From assembly GCF_022605725.1 (NCBI RefSeq), contig NC_065551.1, positions 19,902,001-19,966,000 on the forward strand: a DNA stretch of 64,000 bases, read 5' to 3'. Shown here one piece after another: positions 21,126 through 33,024 of this stretch (positions within the stretch are counted from its first letter, which is position 1; every line of letters begins with the position of its first letter). The translations under genes were made by a program, and so were the position numbers. Source of the stretch: Anthonomus grandis grandis (lineage: Eukaryota > Arthropoda > Insecta > Coleoptera > Curculionidae). The notes beneath the pieces were generated by a model. The model ran no database searches and was not told the origin of the DNA. It worked only from the letters and a program-made list of their open reading frames with translations.

Positions 21126-22960
21126 ACACTAGAGAAAATTGTTTTCTTTTAAAAGATCTCTCATTGACTATTAAGAGTTTTAAAAATTCTGGCAGACAAT
21201 TGGTAAATTTTGCTGCGAAGTAAGAAGCAGATATATGGCCCATTTCTTTTTCTGAATAAAGAACCATTATAGAAGCAGTGTTGTATCGTGTTTGTCTATT
21301 ATGTTGAACAAGTCCAAGAATTGTTTCGTTTTTGGCAACACACATAACAATATTAAAGAAATATGATTATCGCAAATCGAAAAATCTGGATTCGGCAAGG
21401 ATCTGGTTGCTCAGGTATAAATGTCATGTACCACCTTATAACATTTATGAAAGGACCTAAAAATAAAGTTAGTAAATATAAAAGGGTTAATATCCACTAA
21501 ACGACCTCTACCAAATCCGTATTGTTGATCAACCAAGATCTCTTGAAAAACCTTCTTCAGATCAATCTTAATTAGCTCTAAAAGCATAAAAATAAACGAT
21601 AAAAGGCTTATGACCAATACTTGAAGACATCGTTTAATTTCCAGATTTTTTTTATTTAAATATTGGTCAAGTGTTGAACAGCTTCTAGTTTTCAAGAAAC
21701 AGATCCTAATTCATTGAATCACTAAATATTTTGTACAAAGGGAGATAAAGAGATTAGCAGCAATCTTTTAACAACCTCTGGGGAATTCGATCAGGATGCA
21801 CCCTTGTTTGCATTAACTTTTGAAAGGGCAATTTCAACATCAATAGGTCTTGTTACAAATTCAGGTACTAAATAACTTGTTATATAACCTTTAATTATTA
21901 TCACTATCGGTATCAAATGAGACGTTTTGGTTACTAGTACTAACTACAGAAGAGAAGAGCTTAGCAATAGAAAAATTAGAATCAGCGTCAGTGTCATAAA
22001 AAAAAATTACACTACGAATATTGGAACCACTAGCGCGGGATTTTATAAACTCGTAGAAAGACCTACTATCCTTTATAGCGATTTCGGCCCTATTAACATA
22101 ATTGCTATAACAACTCAATAGCAAACTACCTCTCAGTCTTTATGAGCAAAATTTTGCATAGCCAGCCAAAAAACCAGTTATTGTATAATTTGTGACAATG
22201 TTTTTTATGCGATAAACTTCTTAGCTCCCTGGAGAACCAAAGTAAATATTCACTGCTAAAAAATATATCAGAACAATGGTATAATACAGAGTTAAAGTTG
22301 GGTGAAAATAAAGTGACTTTTAAATCAGTACTAGACATTATTATTTTCCAGTTACAGTTAAGAAGATATTTATTAATCAAAGTTAAATTTGCATGTTTAA
22401 ATTCATAATAAAAAGTCACAGGTGATACGAAGGCTTATACCAAGCAGTACGAGTTCAAAAGTTGGAAAATCAGAGATCTAGAATTAACCCACGTTTATAA
22501 GTTAAAACAAACCCCATTGATCTGAGACAATCCTAAAAAAGCAAGTGAATCACAGAAAACTGATTTTTTATCCAACAATGTGTTACTAGAATATAGATCA
22601 GATAGATCTTTACCGGGTTTTCAACATATGTTAGGAAGATTAAACTCACCAACCATTTTTTAACAGGAAACATTTTTATACAGACCATAAACGTTTGCAC
22701 AGTGTGCACAGTATGCACAAGTGCTTTTCATAAACATAATATATCTTTGGCAGGGGGAATATAATAACGGCCAAGACAGTATTTCTCATGGTCTCCTAGA
22801 TCAGCTAAAATCCAAATATTGTTTATGGATGGTCAGCAATATCTAGTTTACATAGCATAGAAGCATAGCTCCACCTCGACTTTTGGATGTATTATTAACA
22901 TTATGACCTGTTGTGTATTAAGAGTCCAGAATCTAACCAAGTTTATTTAACACTATAATC
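21124..22960 (-). pseudogene. Jockey/CR1-type non-LTR ORF2: endonuclease, linker, partial RT, C-terminus
   Basis: From 22,960 down: R-G-G-G-A-M-L-L and Y-I-P-P-A-K, then G-E-F-N-L-P-N-I and F-C-D-S-L-A-F-L-G-L-S-Q (APE endonuclease, N and D blocks). The linker follows (L-W-F-S-R-E-L-R-S-L, R-A-E-I-A-I-K-D-S-R-S-F-Y-E-F-I-K-S-R), then the RT start (V-N-A-N-K-G, I-L-V-D-Q-Q-Y-G-F, N-P-F-I-F-T-N-F-I). The palm with the catalytic D-D pair is missing. A C-terminal H-N-R-Q-T-R-Y ... Y-F-A-A-K-F-T-N-C-L-P segment closes it at 21,124. There are many stops and frameshifts. Confidence 0.88.
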
Positions 22961-24434
22961 TTTAGCTTAGAGTAGTGCAGCGAGGGTATTAAACGTTTTG
23001 TAGATCAAGACTTATTTAAATGAATGATTCAAAGTTTTTTCAGCTAAAGACTCGTAAAGTCAGACTATGTTTTATTACGTCTCAGACAAGTCAAAAAAAA
23101 ACTTTTTTAGAAGGAAGTTTTTTCTCCACAAAATAATAAAAAAACATAAAAACACAAGACAACAGACTTCAAAGTATCTTCCAAAATAGACTACTTTAAT
23201 AAAAACTAAATATTAATATTCAAACTTCTTAGTGGACACCCATTATAAGTTACTAATCAAGATACTCCTAATATACACGCAAAGCTCTCAATTTCCATGA
23301 GATCAGCTAATCAGAAAACAAAAGCATGTTAAATAACCCTAATTATAGAATACAATTCGAATACAAGAAACATGTTAGTCGTTAAATCATTGTTAAGTGA
23401 AACCAGAGTTTACACTTTTAAAGGTTAATGAGAGGGCAATACAACTTTGGTCTCATTATAGGCCCGTGTTCTTTCCCGGGAATGACAGATTTAGAGTCGA
23501 ACTGGCAAGTGAACTTTCTAGTACTGTTACCGTTTCTTGTCTGTTTGGTATGTCTGGCCGTTTTTTATATGGAGAATAATAGGTTTGCTTAGAACATTTG
23601 TTTAATCGTGTCGGATACCAAAATAGAATGAGAAGCTTAATTACGGTAATGCGGAAGAAAATAAAAGAAAATATTGATATGGATATTAACTTGATAACTC
23701 GATCTTCTATTTTTTTTAATAATATCATTGTTCCTCTGTAATTTCATTGATTAAAAAATATGTTGCCTCCATATATTTTTTTTAAATCGACTTATTAATT
23801 GCCCCATTTATTTATATAAGTTAAATAAATAAATATATAATATTTACGTAAGAGTTTCATAATAAAATTATAATTTTTAAATGCAATAAGTTAAATTACA
23901 TAAAAAAATAAAATTTTATTATAATTAAACAAAAAAAATATCTTAGACGCAAATAGCCCGAAGCGTCGCAAAAAACTGGTAGCTTTTGGATAAAATAAGC
24001 CAAATTATGTCATAAAAAAATACAATTTAAAGAAAAATAGAAACTAAAATATGATAGATGTGACAAAAAATAAGCCATCAATTAAAAAAAGATATCTACC
24101 CAAGTAACAGTACGGATTTAGGCTAGAATACAGCTGTGCTAGCTAATACTACTAATGACATTCCGAGAGAGAATAATCAGGATAAGATGTTTTAATTATA
24201 ACCAAAGAAACCTAGGACTTAGGTAAGAGGTGTAATGTATAAAAAATAATTTTTATATTTTTTTTTATAAAATTTTTTTTAACGGATTGTACCTGAATGT
24301 AATTTTAGCTGTGTCGTGGTTTTTGTTTTTTTTTGTTGTTTTAATTTTTGTACACGTAAAGAACATTTATTTTAATAGTGTTTTTATGTACTTAAAATTA
24401 CACTGTTTTATCTCTGTGATTACTTGAGACCATT
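22961..24434. other. AT-rich, no gene; small GC-richer segment 23,440-23,620
   Basis: Short open frames at 23397-23579 (plus) and 23456-23728 (minus) overlap on opposite strands and have no recognisable domain. The 23,440-23,620 bases are GC-richer than the rest. From 23,760 to 24,430 the sequence is extremely AT-rich. Confidence 0.5.
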
Positions 24435-24510
24435 TCAGTGTCCTGAGGATGACCCCACCCAACAATCCTCCGCAATATTGAAGATATTGGGTCACAAACA
24501 CGAAACTGAG
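24435..24510 (+). ncRNA. Hammerhead-like / Penelope-type terminal repeat fragment
   Basis: CTGAGGA (24443-24449) is followed by TGACCC (24450-24455), which pairs perfectly with GGGTCA (24489-24494); CGAAAC follows at 24501-24506. The order CTGANGA, stem, GAAA is the hammerhead core and also the usual look of insect Penelope-type ends. The loop of about 33 bases is long, 6 extra bases lie between the stem and CGAAAC, and flanking stems are not obvious. Confidence 0.3.
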
Positions 24511-25892
24511 AAAAATATTATTCTAATATAATAATGATGGCGACAGAAAGCAGGTATTGAATAAGGTAGAAATAAAGAAAGGTTTAAAAAAATGCCTTAT
24601 TCTGAATTACTAATTACATCCTACACTAATATGTCATTAAATTCGCTTATAGAATATTTGACTTTTTAAGTAATGAAATGTGGACGAAAAATATTTTAAA
24701 TATAATCAATCTATAAATTCTTGGTTTCAATGTTGACAGCATAATATACCTACATACAATTTTCCTAAAATAAAATCTAGGTACATAATCACGTCCAGAC
24801 TCCCGCAATATATACAGTTTTTATTGCGGATTTGATGCGCTTTCATTAAAATTATTTATAGAGCTGAAAATGATATAAAATTAAATCTTATATTTATATC
24901 CAAGAAACATGTGAATTTTAATAAATGTCGGTGTGCATTTTAAGTGGCACAACCGACGATGCGTCAATACCAATAAGAAAAATTGCGTCATTCTTTTCAA
25001 ATATTTTCATGTGTTTGATTAGTAAGTACCCGACTATCACTAATGTCCGTGCGCGCTTTGAAAGTAAGTACGTAAAAAAAAGGACAAAAATCTCACCCAT
25101 CATGCACCAGCGTTCGCCCCTTTGATCTTACCCCGTCATAAAGAGATATAACCATTAGGTTTTCATCAGTATATGCGGCCGTCGTGGCATAGCCCCGGTT
25201 TTCGTTTGTGCTCTCAGGGATTAAGGAAATATAAGTGGTAAACTAGGAGTCTACTCGTTCATTATGAATTAATGGACGACCTTTTAGATCAAACGAGTAC
25301 ACGTTCATTTTAGCAATGGACCCCGTTTTTATATATGGAATGATGATACACATCTGTATGGCCCGTAATATAGAGAACATTGAGTGGACCAAACTACTTA
25401 CTAATGGCTATCATGGTCTTGGTTGGTCCAAATAATTTAAAGAAAAATGTATATTTATCTATTCTCATTAAAAGTATTTCATTAAGACTGGCGAGGTAAC
25501 ATATCTCACCAATTAATATTATGGTAATGTAAAAAAAATATTTATAGTTTTGGTTTCTTCTTAATTAACTATCCTAAAAATGTGCTCGTGTAGTACTACT
25601 TGTTCCATAGCCTTATGTATTAGGTTCTGGTGATAGTCATAAAAAAACATATTTTCTACTAATAGTGTATTTGTAAAAACGATCAGTGTTCATGGATAAA
25701 TTGAATAAAACTTTTCAATCATTGACCTTTACTTACGCGGGAAACGCAGTAAATTTATTTGAACCAATCCTAACATCCTATTAAAATAACTTAGTTCTAC
25801 TCTTAGTTCTTCATATTATTAGATAAGTAATTTTGCTTCTATTCTCGTAAAGAAAACAAAGAACATAAAAGTCCTAAAAGAATAATTAATAT

Positions 25893-25921
25893 AATTGATG
25901 AATGATGAATGATGATGAATC
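25893..25921. repeat. GATGAAT microsatellite
   Basis: About four imperfect units of GATGAAT/GATGATGAAT. Nothing else is associated with it. Confidence 0.8.
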
Positions 25922-26284
25922 TTATAAGTTTTATGAATGAATTTTCTCAGATTGGTAATTCCGCCATTTATTGCATTTAAAGTGAAATACTTGCAAAAAA
26001 ATTCTTACTTAGCATTTCTAGTACAATTTTGAGAAATAAAAACTCAAAAGTTGAGTATAAAACGGTAAAAAAACTTTGCAATATAAATAGTGCTAAAAAC
26101 GCCTTAAATATTATTTTTTATTTCACAATTTGTGCATTATATTTCATAAAGTTTAGACTTCTAAATAAGTACTAGTAGTCTTTTTAATATAAAGAAAATG
26201 ACAAACAGTACAAAATGTTTATAAAATTTTGCATTCTTTACATATTTATATTTAACAGGCTTTGTTCGTGGTCAGAGGCCTATA

Positions 26285-26342
26285 GCACCACCATAACTGC
26301 TTAAGATAACTGCTCACCATAACTGCTCACCATAACTGCTAT
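26285..26342. repeat. Short tandem repeat, CACCATAACTGCT unit
   Basis: The 13-base unit CACCATAACTGCT occurs at least three times in near-perfect form, with one degenerate unit (TTAAGATAACTGCT). It is isolated, with no neighbouring coding feature. Confidence 0.8.
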
Positions 26343-27059
26343 CAGAACATTTTCGTTTAAATTAAAATATTTTCTTTTAGAAATGTTCATATATAATGCC
26401 TAATTAGGAGTAGCATAGTAAGCCCTAAATATAATAAAAAAAGAGAACTATAAATTTTTTTTTTCACTTATTTTTTTTTAAATCGACAGTAATGCATAAG
26501 AAAACTCCTTCAATGACAAAAACATTAATAGTAATATTATCAATATTTTTTTTTTAAATATTTAAATATTTCTGTACTTTTAGTATCCAAAAGTTCTGTA
26601 AATGAATGTTACTATGACAGTCACAGTTTTTTTTTAGAAGTATAGGTATACTTCGAAAGAAAAAGACTATCCCAGTATACCAGTGTTGTCCCAGTTATAT
26701 GTGTACAGATAATTCCTGAGTCTCAGAGGTGGATCGGCGAACAAGCGCCTCTGTTCTACAAAAACTGAAAATCAAAAAGGGGCTACTAAGCCAAATCACT
26801 AGAATTATCTTAGGTACTTTAGCCACATAGCTAAAATGTCTAGAAAATTTTTTGAAAAAAATTTAAAACTTGCTAAATTATCAGAACGACATTTAATATC
26901 TAGAAAATTCTAGGGTTTAAAGACACGTGTCAATATTTGAAATCAATAAAACTGTAATGAATCTTAAAGTACTAAGATCTTTTAGATGCGACAATATAAG
27001 AAGTTAATTTCTAAAACAAATCGATAAAAATTTTATTAATTTTGATGAGGATAATAAAC

Positions 27060-27760
27060 AAGTTTGATACAGGATGCTTTGTGAACTGTCTTAAAACCAG
27101 TATTATTAAAACCTTATATGAAACTGGTGATAAAAAATAAATATCTTATTACAGAATTCAGATTCTTGAATATTTAATTAAAAAAGGAATGACCAATTTC
27201 CTAACTAAATTTAATGCATTGTCAGACTTGCCATTTGGTTTCAGGCAAGGGAGATCTACGGATTTTAGCATTATAAATATCTCATGCGCTAGATAATGGA
27301 TAAAATGAAGTTTGCTTATGCCTGTTCATGGATCTTTCAAAAGTTTTTTATACTCCACTCTTGAAAAACTACACAACTGTGGACTACGAGGCACGGTTTT
27401 CAATTTGCTTAAAGGCTACCTTATAAATAGAAGCCAGCGTGGTAACATCAATGAAACCATAAGTAGTGAAAGATATGTAAGGTTTGGCATACCCCAGGGA
27501 ACTATGTTAGGTGCTTTACTTTTTACAATATATGTAAGCGAGATGCCTAATCTTAAACTGAATGGAACGCTAGTTAGTTTTGCAGATGACAATGTTTTTC
27601 TCTATAGAGCAAAGTCTTGGCAAATTATAACAACCCAAATTGAAAAAGACTGTGTGGAATTAAAAAACTGGTTTTAAAAACTTCTCTTAAAATGTATGTA
27701 TCTTCGAGACTTTTTGATTATCGAACATCTAAAAATTGTATATATATCTTTTGTACAAAT
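27060..27760 (+). pseudogene. Non-LTR reverse transcriptase core, catalytic box intact
   Basis: An RT palm fragment of a Jockey/CR1-type element. L-P-F-G-F-R-Q-G-R-S-T-D-F is near 27,235. A frameshifted D-L-S-K block with V-F-Y (usual A-F-D) is near 27,330, followed by L-E-K-L-H-N-C-G-L-R-G. Next come FGIPQGTMLGALLFTIYVSE and S-F-A-D-D-N with the catalytic F-A-D-D at 27579-27590. One open frame covers 27312-27677. The 5' part and everything after the catalytic box are absent or unreadable, so this is a short internal fragment. Confidence 0.9.
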
Positions 27761-27784
27761 TCATTTAGTTTATTGTATTTTGGA

Positions 27785-28147
27785 ATTGGGAAGCGTTTCT
27801 GAAACTGACTTAATTGGATGAATAACAGCAGCATTTGAAATCATTCAAAACGAGGATCAAATTTTTAGTGTAGTCCGCCGAAATCAAGTGCGGCGTTTAA
27901 ATCGGTGTATTGAGGTTGGAGAAAGACATTTTGAACAATTGTTGTGATGGTATCATGTACAAAAGGTAAAAATAAATGCAGCAGATCCTATTTAGGTAGC
28001 TAATGTTTTTTATAAATTTTAACGCGTCTTAGGGCCGTAGTAACGTAGTGACGCATTTCCGGACATGGGTTCCTATACTCAAATGGATTCTTTTGTTGCA
28101 CTGAACAACATCAGAAGTTTGATCCCATAGTTCTGAAACACCCTGTA
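27785..28147 (+). pseudogene. Mariner/IS630-like transposase C-terminus and terminal repeat
   Basis: The plus strand encodes I-T-A-A-F-E-I-I-Q-N-E-D, then V-R-R-N-Q-V-R-R-L-N-R-C-I-E and H-F-E-Q-L-L followed by a stop near 27,945. This is the conserved C-terminal signature of a common arthropod mariner/IS630-like transposase group (R-R-V-x-A-C-I-E ... H-F-E-H-L-L). The terminal repeat TTCTGAAACACCCTGTA is at 28131-28147, ending in the expected TA. The catalytic domain is not present upstream. Confidence 0.82.
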
Positions 28148-29124
28148 TATTATAATAAATATACCCTGAAATAAACTTTTTAACTTGGATTTAGTCTGTT
28201 TACCGAATAGGGACATAATTAACTGAATTTGACATTTATCCGATTATGTAACAACAAATCACGCACAAGTGCTTAGTATGGTTCAGTAGTATTTCTAAGC
28301 GGTTATTTTTTATTTATTAAACAGTTTTCCAAACCATTAAAAAGTATCACCGGTAACCACTAATTGACATGTATGACATTTGAAGTGTCATTTATCGTAT
28401 ATCCCTATCGACATCTTTCGCTACCTATCTTACAGACAATAGACATAGCCATAAATATAGCGAAATGCATGCGCATTAATATTGTTTACATTATTGTCAA
28501 ATAATAATAATTAGTAACTCAAGTTTATTTTGTGTCCTTCCCAAATCCAAATTCCAGTGTCTTGATAAATTTTAATTCAAAACTAGAAGTAAAGTCAGAT
28601 TAATTCAAGAAGATGATCAAATACTTCTAATCGACATCCTAGGAAATATTCCTTATATTGATCCAGCAAAATAGATCATGATATAGAATAATTTTTGTCT
28701 GATTTTAGAGATGCAAAATCCTCAATCATATTCTAACTTTAGGTACTTTCCAATTTTTAAATAACGCTACCTAATTAAATCATTAGATATATAATTGTAG
28801 ACCAAATATTAGTAAAATATCTATAGTTAAATAAAAATGAGGTTAGAAAATGTAAAGAGTAATAATCACAAAGAAAACAATGAAAACGAATTTCTTGGAA
28901 ATAAAGCTTTTTGCTATCGTTAGGTTAGCGGTAAACGTGTCAACTATTTCGAAAATACTTTTTGGGGAGCTGAACAAACAGTCGCTAAGATAACGTTTAC
29001 GTCTATGTTAAGCGTCAAAACATATGCATCTTTGGATACTGGATCTTTGGATGTCTATTGTGTTCGTTAGTAAGTATATATTATGTATATCGTTTTTTAA
29101 TAAACGTTATTATTATTATATTAT
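28148..29124. other. AT-rich, nothing recognised
   Basis: No domain, RNA gene or terminal repeat found. A mildly GC-richer part lies at 28,370-28,490. Weak open frames near 28,560-28,670 could be decayed transposon sequence, but I cannot assign them. Confidence 0.5.
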
Positions 29125-29290
29125 AGAAGAATATCTGAGATGGAAAACCTCATAGTCGAAGGAAAAAGTTGAGGCAAAAAGACCTGAAGAATGGTCTTCA
29201 ATGAGGTGGACTGACGGATTCAAAGAAATGATGGATCACTGAACGCACGAGGCGATCCATCTAGGATAAAACAATAAATTCAACAAATAC
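29125..29290 (+). pseudogene. RTE-type non-LTR, extreme C-terminus
   Basis: With one frame change the plus strand reads L-I-V-E-G-K-V-E-A-K-R-P-E-E-W, M-R-W-T-D-G-F-K-E-M-M-D and T-H-E-A-I-H-L-G. This is the conserved end of RTE-clade ORF2 proteins (usual form VEGKxxGKRSRGR, RWxDxIK, AxxLAxDR). Two stops and a frameshift are present. It is separate from the RTE pieces at 32.3 and 35.8 kb, although all have the same orientation. Confidence 0.8.
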
Positions 29291-30026
29291 CTAAAATAGT
29301 ATCACTACAAAAATAGGTAAAAATTATGGGCACACAAGTATTAGGTTATTTAGGTTACACAATGTATCTTTTTTAAATATATTTCGATTTTAAAGTAAAT
29401 TTCAGATATTGCCTTAGCAGAATAAAACACAAAACATAACTGCAATAATCAAAATTAGTGGTTTTTATGTATTTGCGTATAAGATTAAACTTTATATGCA
29501 AACTGCAAACATGAAACAAGAAGAAAAAGAAAAAGAAGAAAAGGTACAATTCCCAGAAAATAAAAGAGTTGAAACGCGACAATGATATCGTCAGGCCGCG
29601 GTCGGACGGTAAATTATGCAGATGTATTCTCAAATCTCATGCAATTGTGCTGTAATTTAAGACGCGGAGGGCTCATGGTCGCCGCCACATTTTTACCCGA
29701 TTTAAACGAGCCTCTTATATCTCTTGAGGTGGGTATTAAATTATCTTACAAGTTAAAACCAGTCCACATACGTCCATCAGCCTGACAAAAATAAATGATC
29801 AATTTAAGCATCAGCCGGGGTGACAACGCTTATAGGATAACTTCGAGGCTTTGTCTGTAATTGATTTTTATTAGCTGTACTTTTCATTAATCTAATTGGA
29901 AAAAAAATGTTTTTGTATAAGGTTAGAAGTTGTAGTTTGTTTAATTTTTTATCTAAAAGGACAAAAAATTAAAATTTTGTATGTTTTTACGTAAGAAAAA
30001 AAACGGGTGTCAAGTAAGTAGCAAAT
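29291..30026. other. No gene; GC-richer patch 29,575-29,840
   Basis: The patch (GGCCGCGGTCGGACGG near 29,595 and CATGGTCGCCGCCACA near 29,674) has no transposon motif. A 67-codon frame at 29582-29785 crosses it but has no recognisable domain. Candidate host regulatory or exonic sequence, undecided. Confidence 0.45.
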
Positions 30027-30035
30027 ATTAGGTTT

Positions 30036-30147
30036 GTTCTAGCAGAAATTTGACCAATACACAAACGGTCCGGAATCTGCGCAAACGAAAGTACGCGTTC
30101 TAGCAAAACTAATTCAGGATTCTGACTGTCTGTCAGCTGTTCTAGCA
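30036..30147. repeat. Three GTTCTAGCA subterminal motifs in the Harbinger left end
   Basis: GTTCTAGCA occurs at 30036-30044, 30097-30105 and 30139-30147, and its near complement TGCTGGAAC at the right end (32019-32027). Repeated subterminal motifs are typical protein-binding sites of PIF/Harbinger elements; that role is inferred. Confidence 0.6.
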
Positions 30148-30531
30148 ACAACAAAGTTCAGTTTGAAAATTGGTTTCAAACCATTGAAAGTAGTAGGTAG
30201 AATTTCCTAGGGACTTCGGTTTAAGACATGTGCAAGTTATATTATGTCAAGACTCTGATTTCCTTTTTTTGTGTGTCATTTAGATAATAAATAAGAAATG
30301 TATATCGGATTTGGAGTTTGATCATGTTTCATTGTGGGATAATTGAAATCTGATTTTTGCTGCTTTCAAAGTATTAGGGCTGGTTTTAGAGTTAATTTAC
30401 TACTGTATTTATTAATTATCTAAAGGTAGGTATATAAAAGTTTCAATAAAATTCTGTATAATTTTACATTATATGTTGGGTATATAAATATATCCTAATT
30501 TTTATTATTACGGGTTTTAAGAGAATCCTGA

Positions 30532-31620
30532 ATGTCATCAGACTCTTCAAGTTCGGATTCAAATAATGGATTTGATTCTAAGTATCGAGTGATGACGAAC
30601 TAGTAGATATCCTGTTCCAAGGCCACACGAGACCAAAAAACGAAGGCTACCTCAAAATTACTGTACCACTGTACAATAACCAGGAATTTGTTGAGCATTT
30701 TCGAGTTAGCAGACAAGTGTCTCAAGATATTGGCCATAGATTTGAAGAAAGTGATGACACAGTCTGGTGGAAATGGCAAGCTATCAGCCTATGATACATG
30801 ATAATACATTTCCTAAGTAGAATGTCACCAAATGGCTATCTGATCTTGAAAAGACAACTATTGAACAACATTTCAGAGAAAATGGATTTTCAGGGGCCAT
30901 TGGGGCTATTGATGGTACTCATATAAAGACTGATAAGCCTAAGACTCATATTTAAACAGAAAAAATTTTTACTCCATCCAGGTCAGTTAAATAAGAAATA
31001 CCTATTTTTAGTTTTTACTGAGTTTTACCACTTAAACCTCTAGCATTTTTTGATTAATATAATTTTGGAATATTAAGTCTGAAGATTCAATGTTTTGACC
31101 TAAACTTTTAATACTATTTTCAGATGCAAGTGGTTTGTGATCATGATTTATTGATAAGGGATATTTTTGTTGGATATCCTGGCTCCGTTCATGATAGCAG
31201 AGTTTTTAAAAATTCTTTTCTATGTGCGGAATTGGTAGAGAGGCGCCAAGATTTTTATTTACTGGGAGACAGTGGCAATCCCTGTTTAAGAAATCTTTTA
31301 ACTCCAGATAGAGGAAACTTTACAGCCATAGAGAGAAATTTTCATTTAAAGCTATCAACAAATCAATATGTCATTGAGGATTGTTTAGGCTTGCTAAAGC
31401 AAAAATGGCGACAACTGTAGCATATCAAATTAAGCAAAATTAATAATATAAGTAGTGCACTTTATTCCGGCCTGCTGTGTACTACACAATTTATCTCTAA
31501 TGGGAAAAATTTAATTGCCGAAGCTGAAATAAACATAGAACTACCTTTAGCCCCAACGATGCCGGACAAGATGACGATAATCAAGATATTAATGATTAAT
31601 TAATGATAATAGGGATGCTG
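30532..31620 (+). pseudogene. Harbinger (HARBI1-like) transposase with one intron, broken
   Basis: A DDE nuclease of the DDE_Tnp_4 type. After ATG 30532 come a serine/aspartate-rich start, a helical block (HFRVSRQVSQDIGHRFEES), then G-A-I-G-A-I-D-G-T-H-I with the first catalytic D (30,915), Y-P-G-S-V-H-D-S-R-V-F with the second (31,190), L-L-G-D-S-G-N-P-C and E-D-C-L-G-L-L-K-Q-K-W with the final E (31,380). A GTCAGT donor at 30982 and TTTTCAG acceptor ending at 31123 define a 142-base phase-0 intron; the join gives N-R-K-N-F-Y-S-I-Q|M-Q-V-V-C-D-H, which matches the family. Stops and frameshifts (near 30,600, 30,790, 30,950 and 31,420) inactivate it. Confidence 0.92.
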
Positions 31621-32289
31621 CTGACCACAGAAAGAAGATATTTTATTTACTGAAGGTCGCGAACTTCCTGGCTGTGGGTTTATAAAAGAAAACTGTTGGG
31701 ACTGTTGTATAGGAATTGATGTTTAAGTATTTTCTTGGTTAGAAACTGTTGATGATGGTGAAATAATAAAATTTTAAACGCCTACAAATAAAAATATTGG
31801 CTATTTAGAGAAAGTTCCTACAGCATAGTAGTAAAATTACCATTAACATCAATGTATGCATTTTAAAAAATAATATTTATTACACTTGTAATAAAATAAT
31901 TTCTTTTATTGAAAAATATTTGGAGGTTCAAAATAAATAACAGAAAACCTAACCAACAAATCTGGTCATGCGTAACTGCGATATACATCAAACTAGTTTC
32001 AAACGATTTCAAATTTCCTGCTGGAACAAACCCATTGATTGGATCCTAAATAAGACCGAACCCATCTATGACAGATCCCGCTTATCAACGGCTTCCAACA
32101 GGCGAAAAAATAAGGAGAGGATAGGCACTCTTTTGCCTTGAAGATATAATCGCCTCAAAGGCGGATGTACCACAATATTGGTCAACAGCATAAGGATGTA
32201 GATGGTAAGAAACAGCCGCTGCATTAAAGATTCTGCGGGATAGTTCTAATGTAAATTATCTATGGCAATGATCAGAACTAAATATTAAA

Positions 32290-32830
32290 ATCCCGTTCGG
32301 ATCTCCTGGGGAGACGAAGATGTGTGATCGTAGAAAAGAAACAGTACAAACAAAATACATTAAAATATGCATTTGGAACGTTCAAACCATGGCAAAAGCA
32401 GGAAAAATAGGCAACTCTATCCAGGAAATGAAGAAAATGATTATCAACGTAGTGAAAATAAGAGCAGATAAAGAAGAGGAGGAAGCCCAAAGTCTCTACC
32501 AAAGCATAGAACACGTAATGCTAACGTAATGCTACGACTCCTCAAGCATGAAATTAGTGTGGTAATGACCTATTTTAATGCCAAGTTGGAAGTGAAGTGA
32601 AAAACTGCTTTCATTGGACTGTTTGGATAAGGACAAAGAAATATTAGAGGAGAGGCTTAAGATATTTGCAAAAAAACAACGAATTAGTAGTAAGAGAAGA
32701 CTGTATGCATGAAAGTCGCCAGGCGATACACCTAGTAACAATATCCATAACCAAATTGGCTATATGTTAGTTGACGAAAATAAAGAAAACACAAAGTCAC
32801 GGTCACAATATATAATAATAGGCTACACGT
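32290..32830 (+). pseudogene. RTE-type non-LTR, N-terminal endonuclease
   Basis: The start of an RTE-clade APE endonuclease: K-I-C-I-W-N-V-Q-T-M-A-K-A-G-K-I (family I-G-T-W-N-V-R-T-L) from about 32,350, then V-W-x-x-x-M-x-x-F-N-A-K-L-G-S-E-V (family M-G-D-F-N-A-K-x-G) near 32,570. The block RRLYAWKSPGDTPSNNIHNQ follows near 32,700-32,750, with I-G-Y-M-L-V (family I-D-Y-I-L-V). About 100 residues between the first two blocks are missing and there are several frameshifts. 32,040-32,290 is probably its 5' leader. It may be the 5' part of the RTE copy that resumes at 35.8 kb. Confidence 0.85.
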
Positions 32831-33024
32831 GTTTTGCTCTAGCTCGAGCATGATCAAGCCTAAAATCAAAAATATTAGTCAAAATAAAACTAAAAATTTA
32901 AGTTTAAAACACTAAAAAAACCTTTAAAAGCCAAACACAACCTTCACACTACATAAATAAACAATAATTTTTAAATTGTAATTGAAAAAAACAAAAAAAT
33001 AAAAAGTAGAACGCAACAACATAG

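Larger units (their letters stand above)
24511..27059. other. No gene; GC-balanced patch 24,920-25,330
   Basis: Mostly AT-rich intergenic sequence. The 24,920-25,330 segment has more balanced composition (for example GCGGCCGTCGTGGCATAGCC near 25,175) with no transposon motif; open frames on both strands there are uninformative. Short tandem repeats occur at 25,893-25,921 and 26,285-26,345. Confidence 0.5.
30030..32033 (+). mobile_element. PIF/Harbinger element with both ends, ~2.0 kb
   Basis: Imperfect terminal inverted repeats lie at 30030-30053 (AGGTTTGTTCTAGCAG...) and 32010-32033 (complement GGGTTTGTTCCAGCAGGAAA). Both are flanked by ATT (30027-30029 and 32034-32036), a 3-base duplication of the length expected for Harbinger elements. 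A HARBI1-type transposase relic is inside. I did not recognise the Myb-like second protein that many Harbingers carry; 31,610-31,980 is too decayed. Confidence 0.82.

Noticed and set aside
24918..25125. Overlapping 61- and 66-codon frames on opposite strands
   Set aside because: Mirror frames in a GC-balanced patch, with no domain or expression signal.
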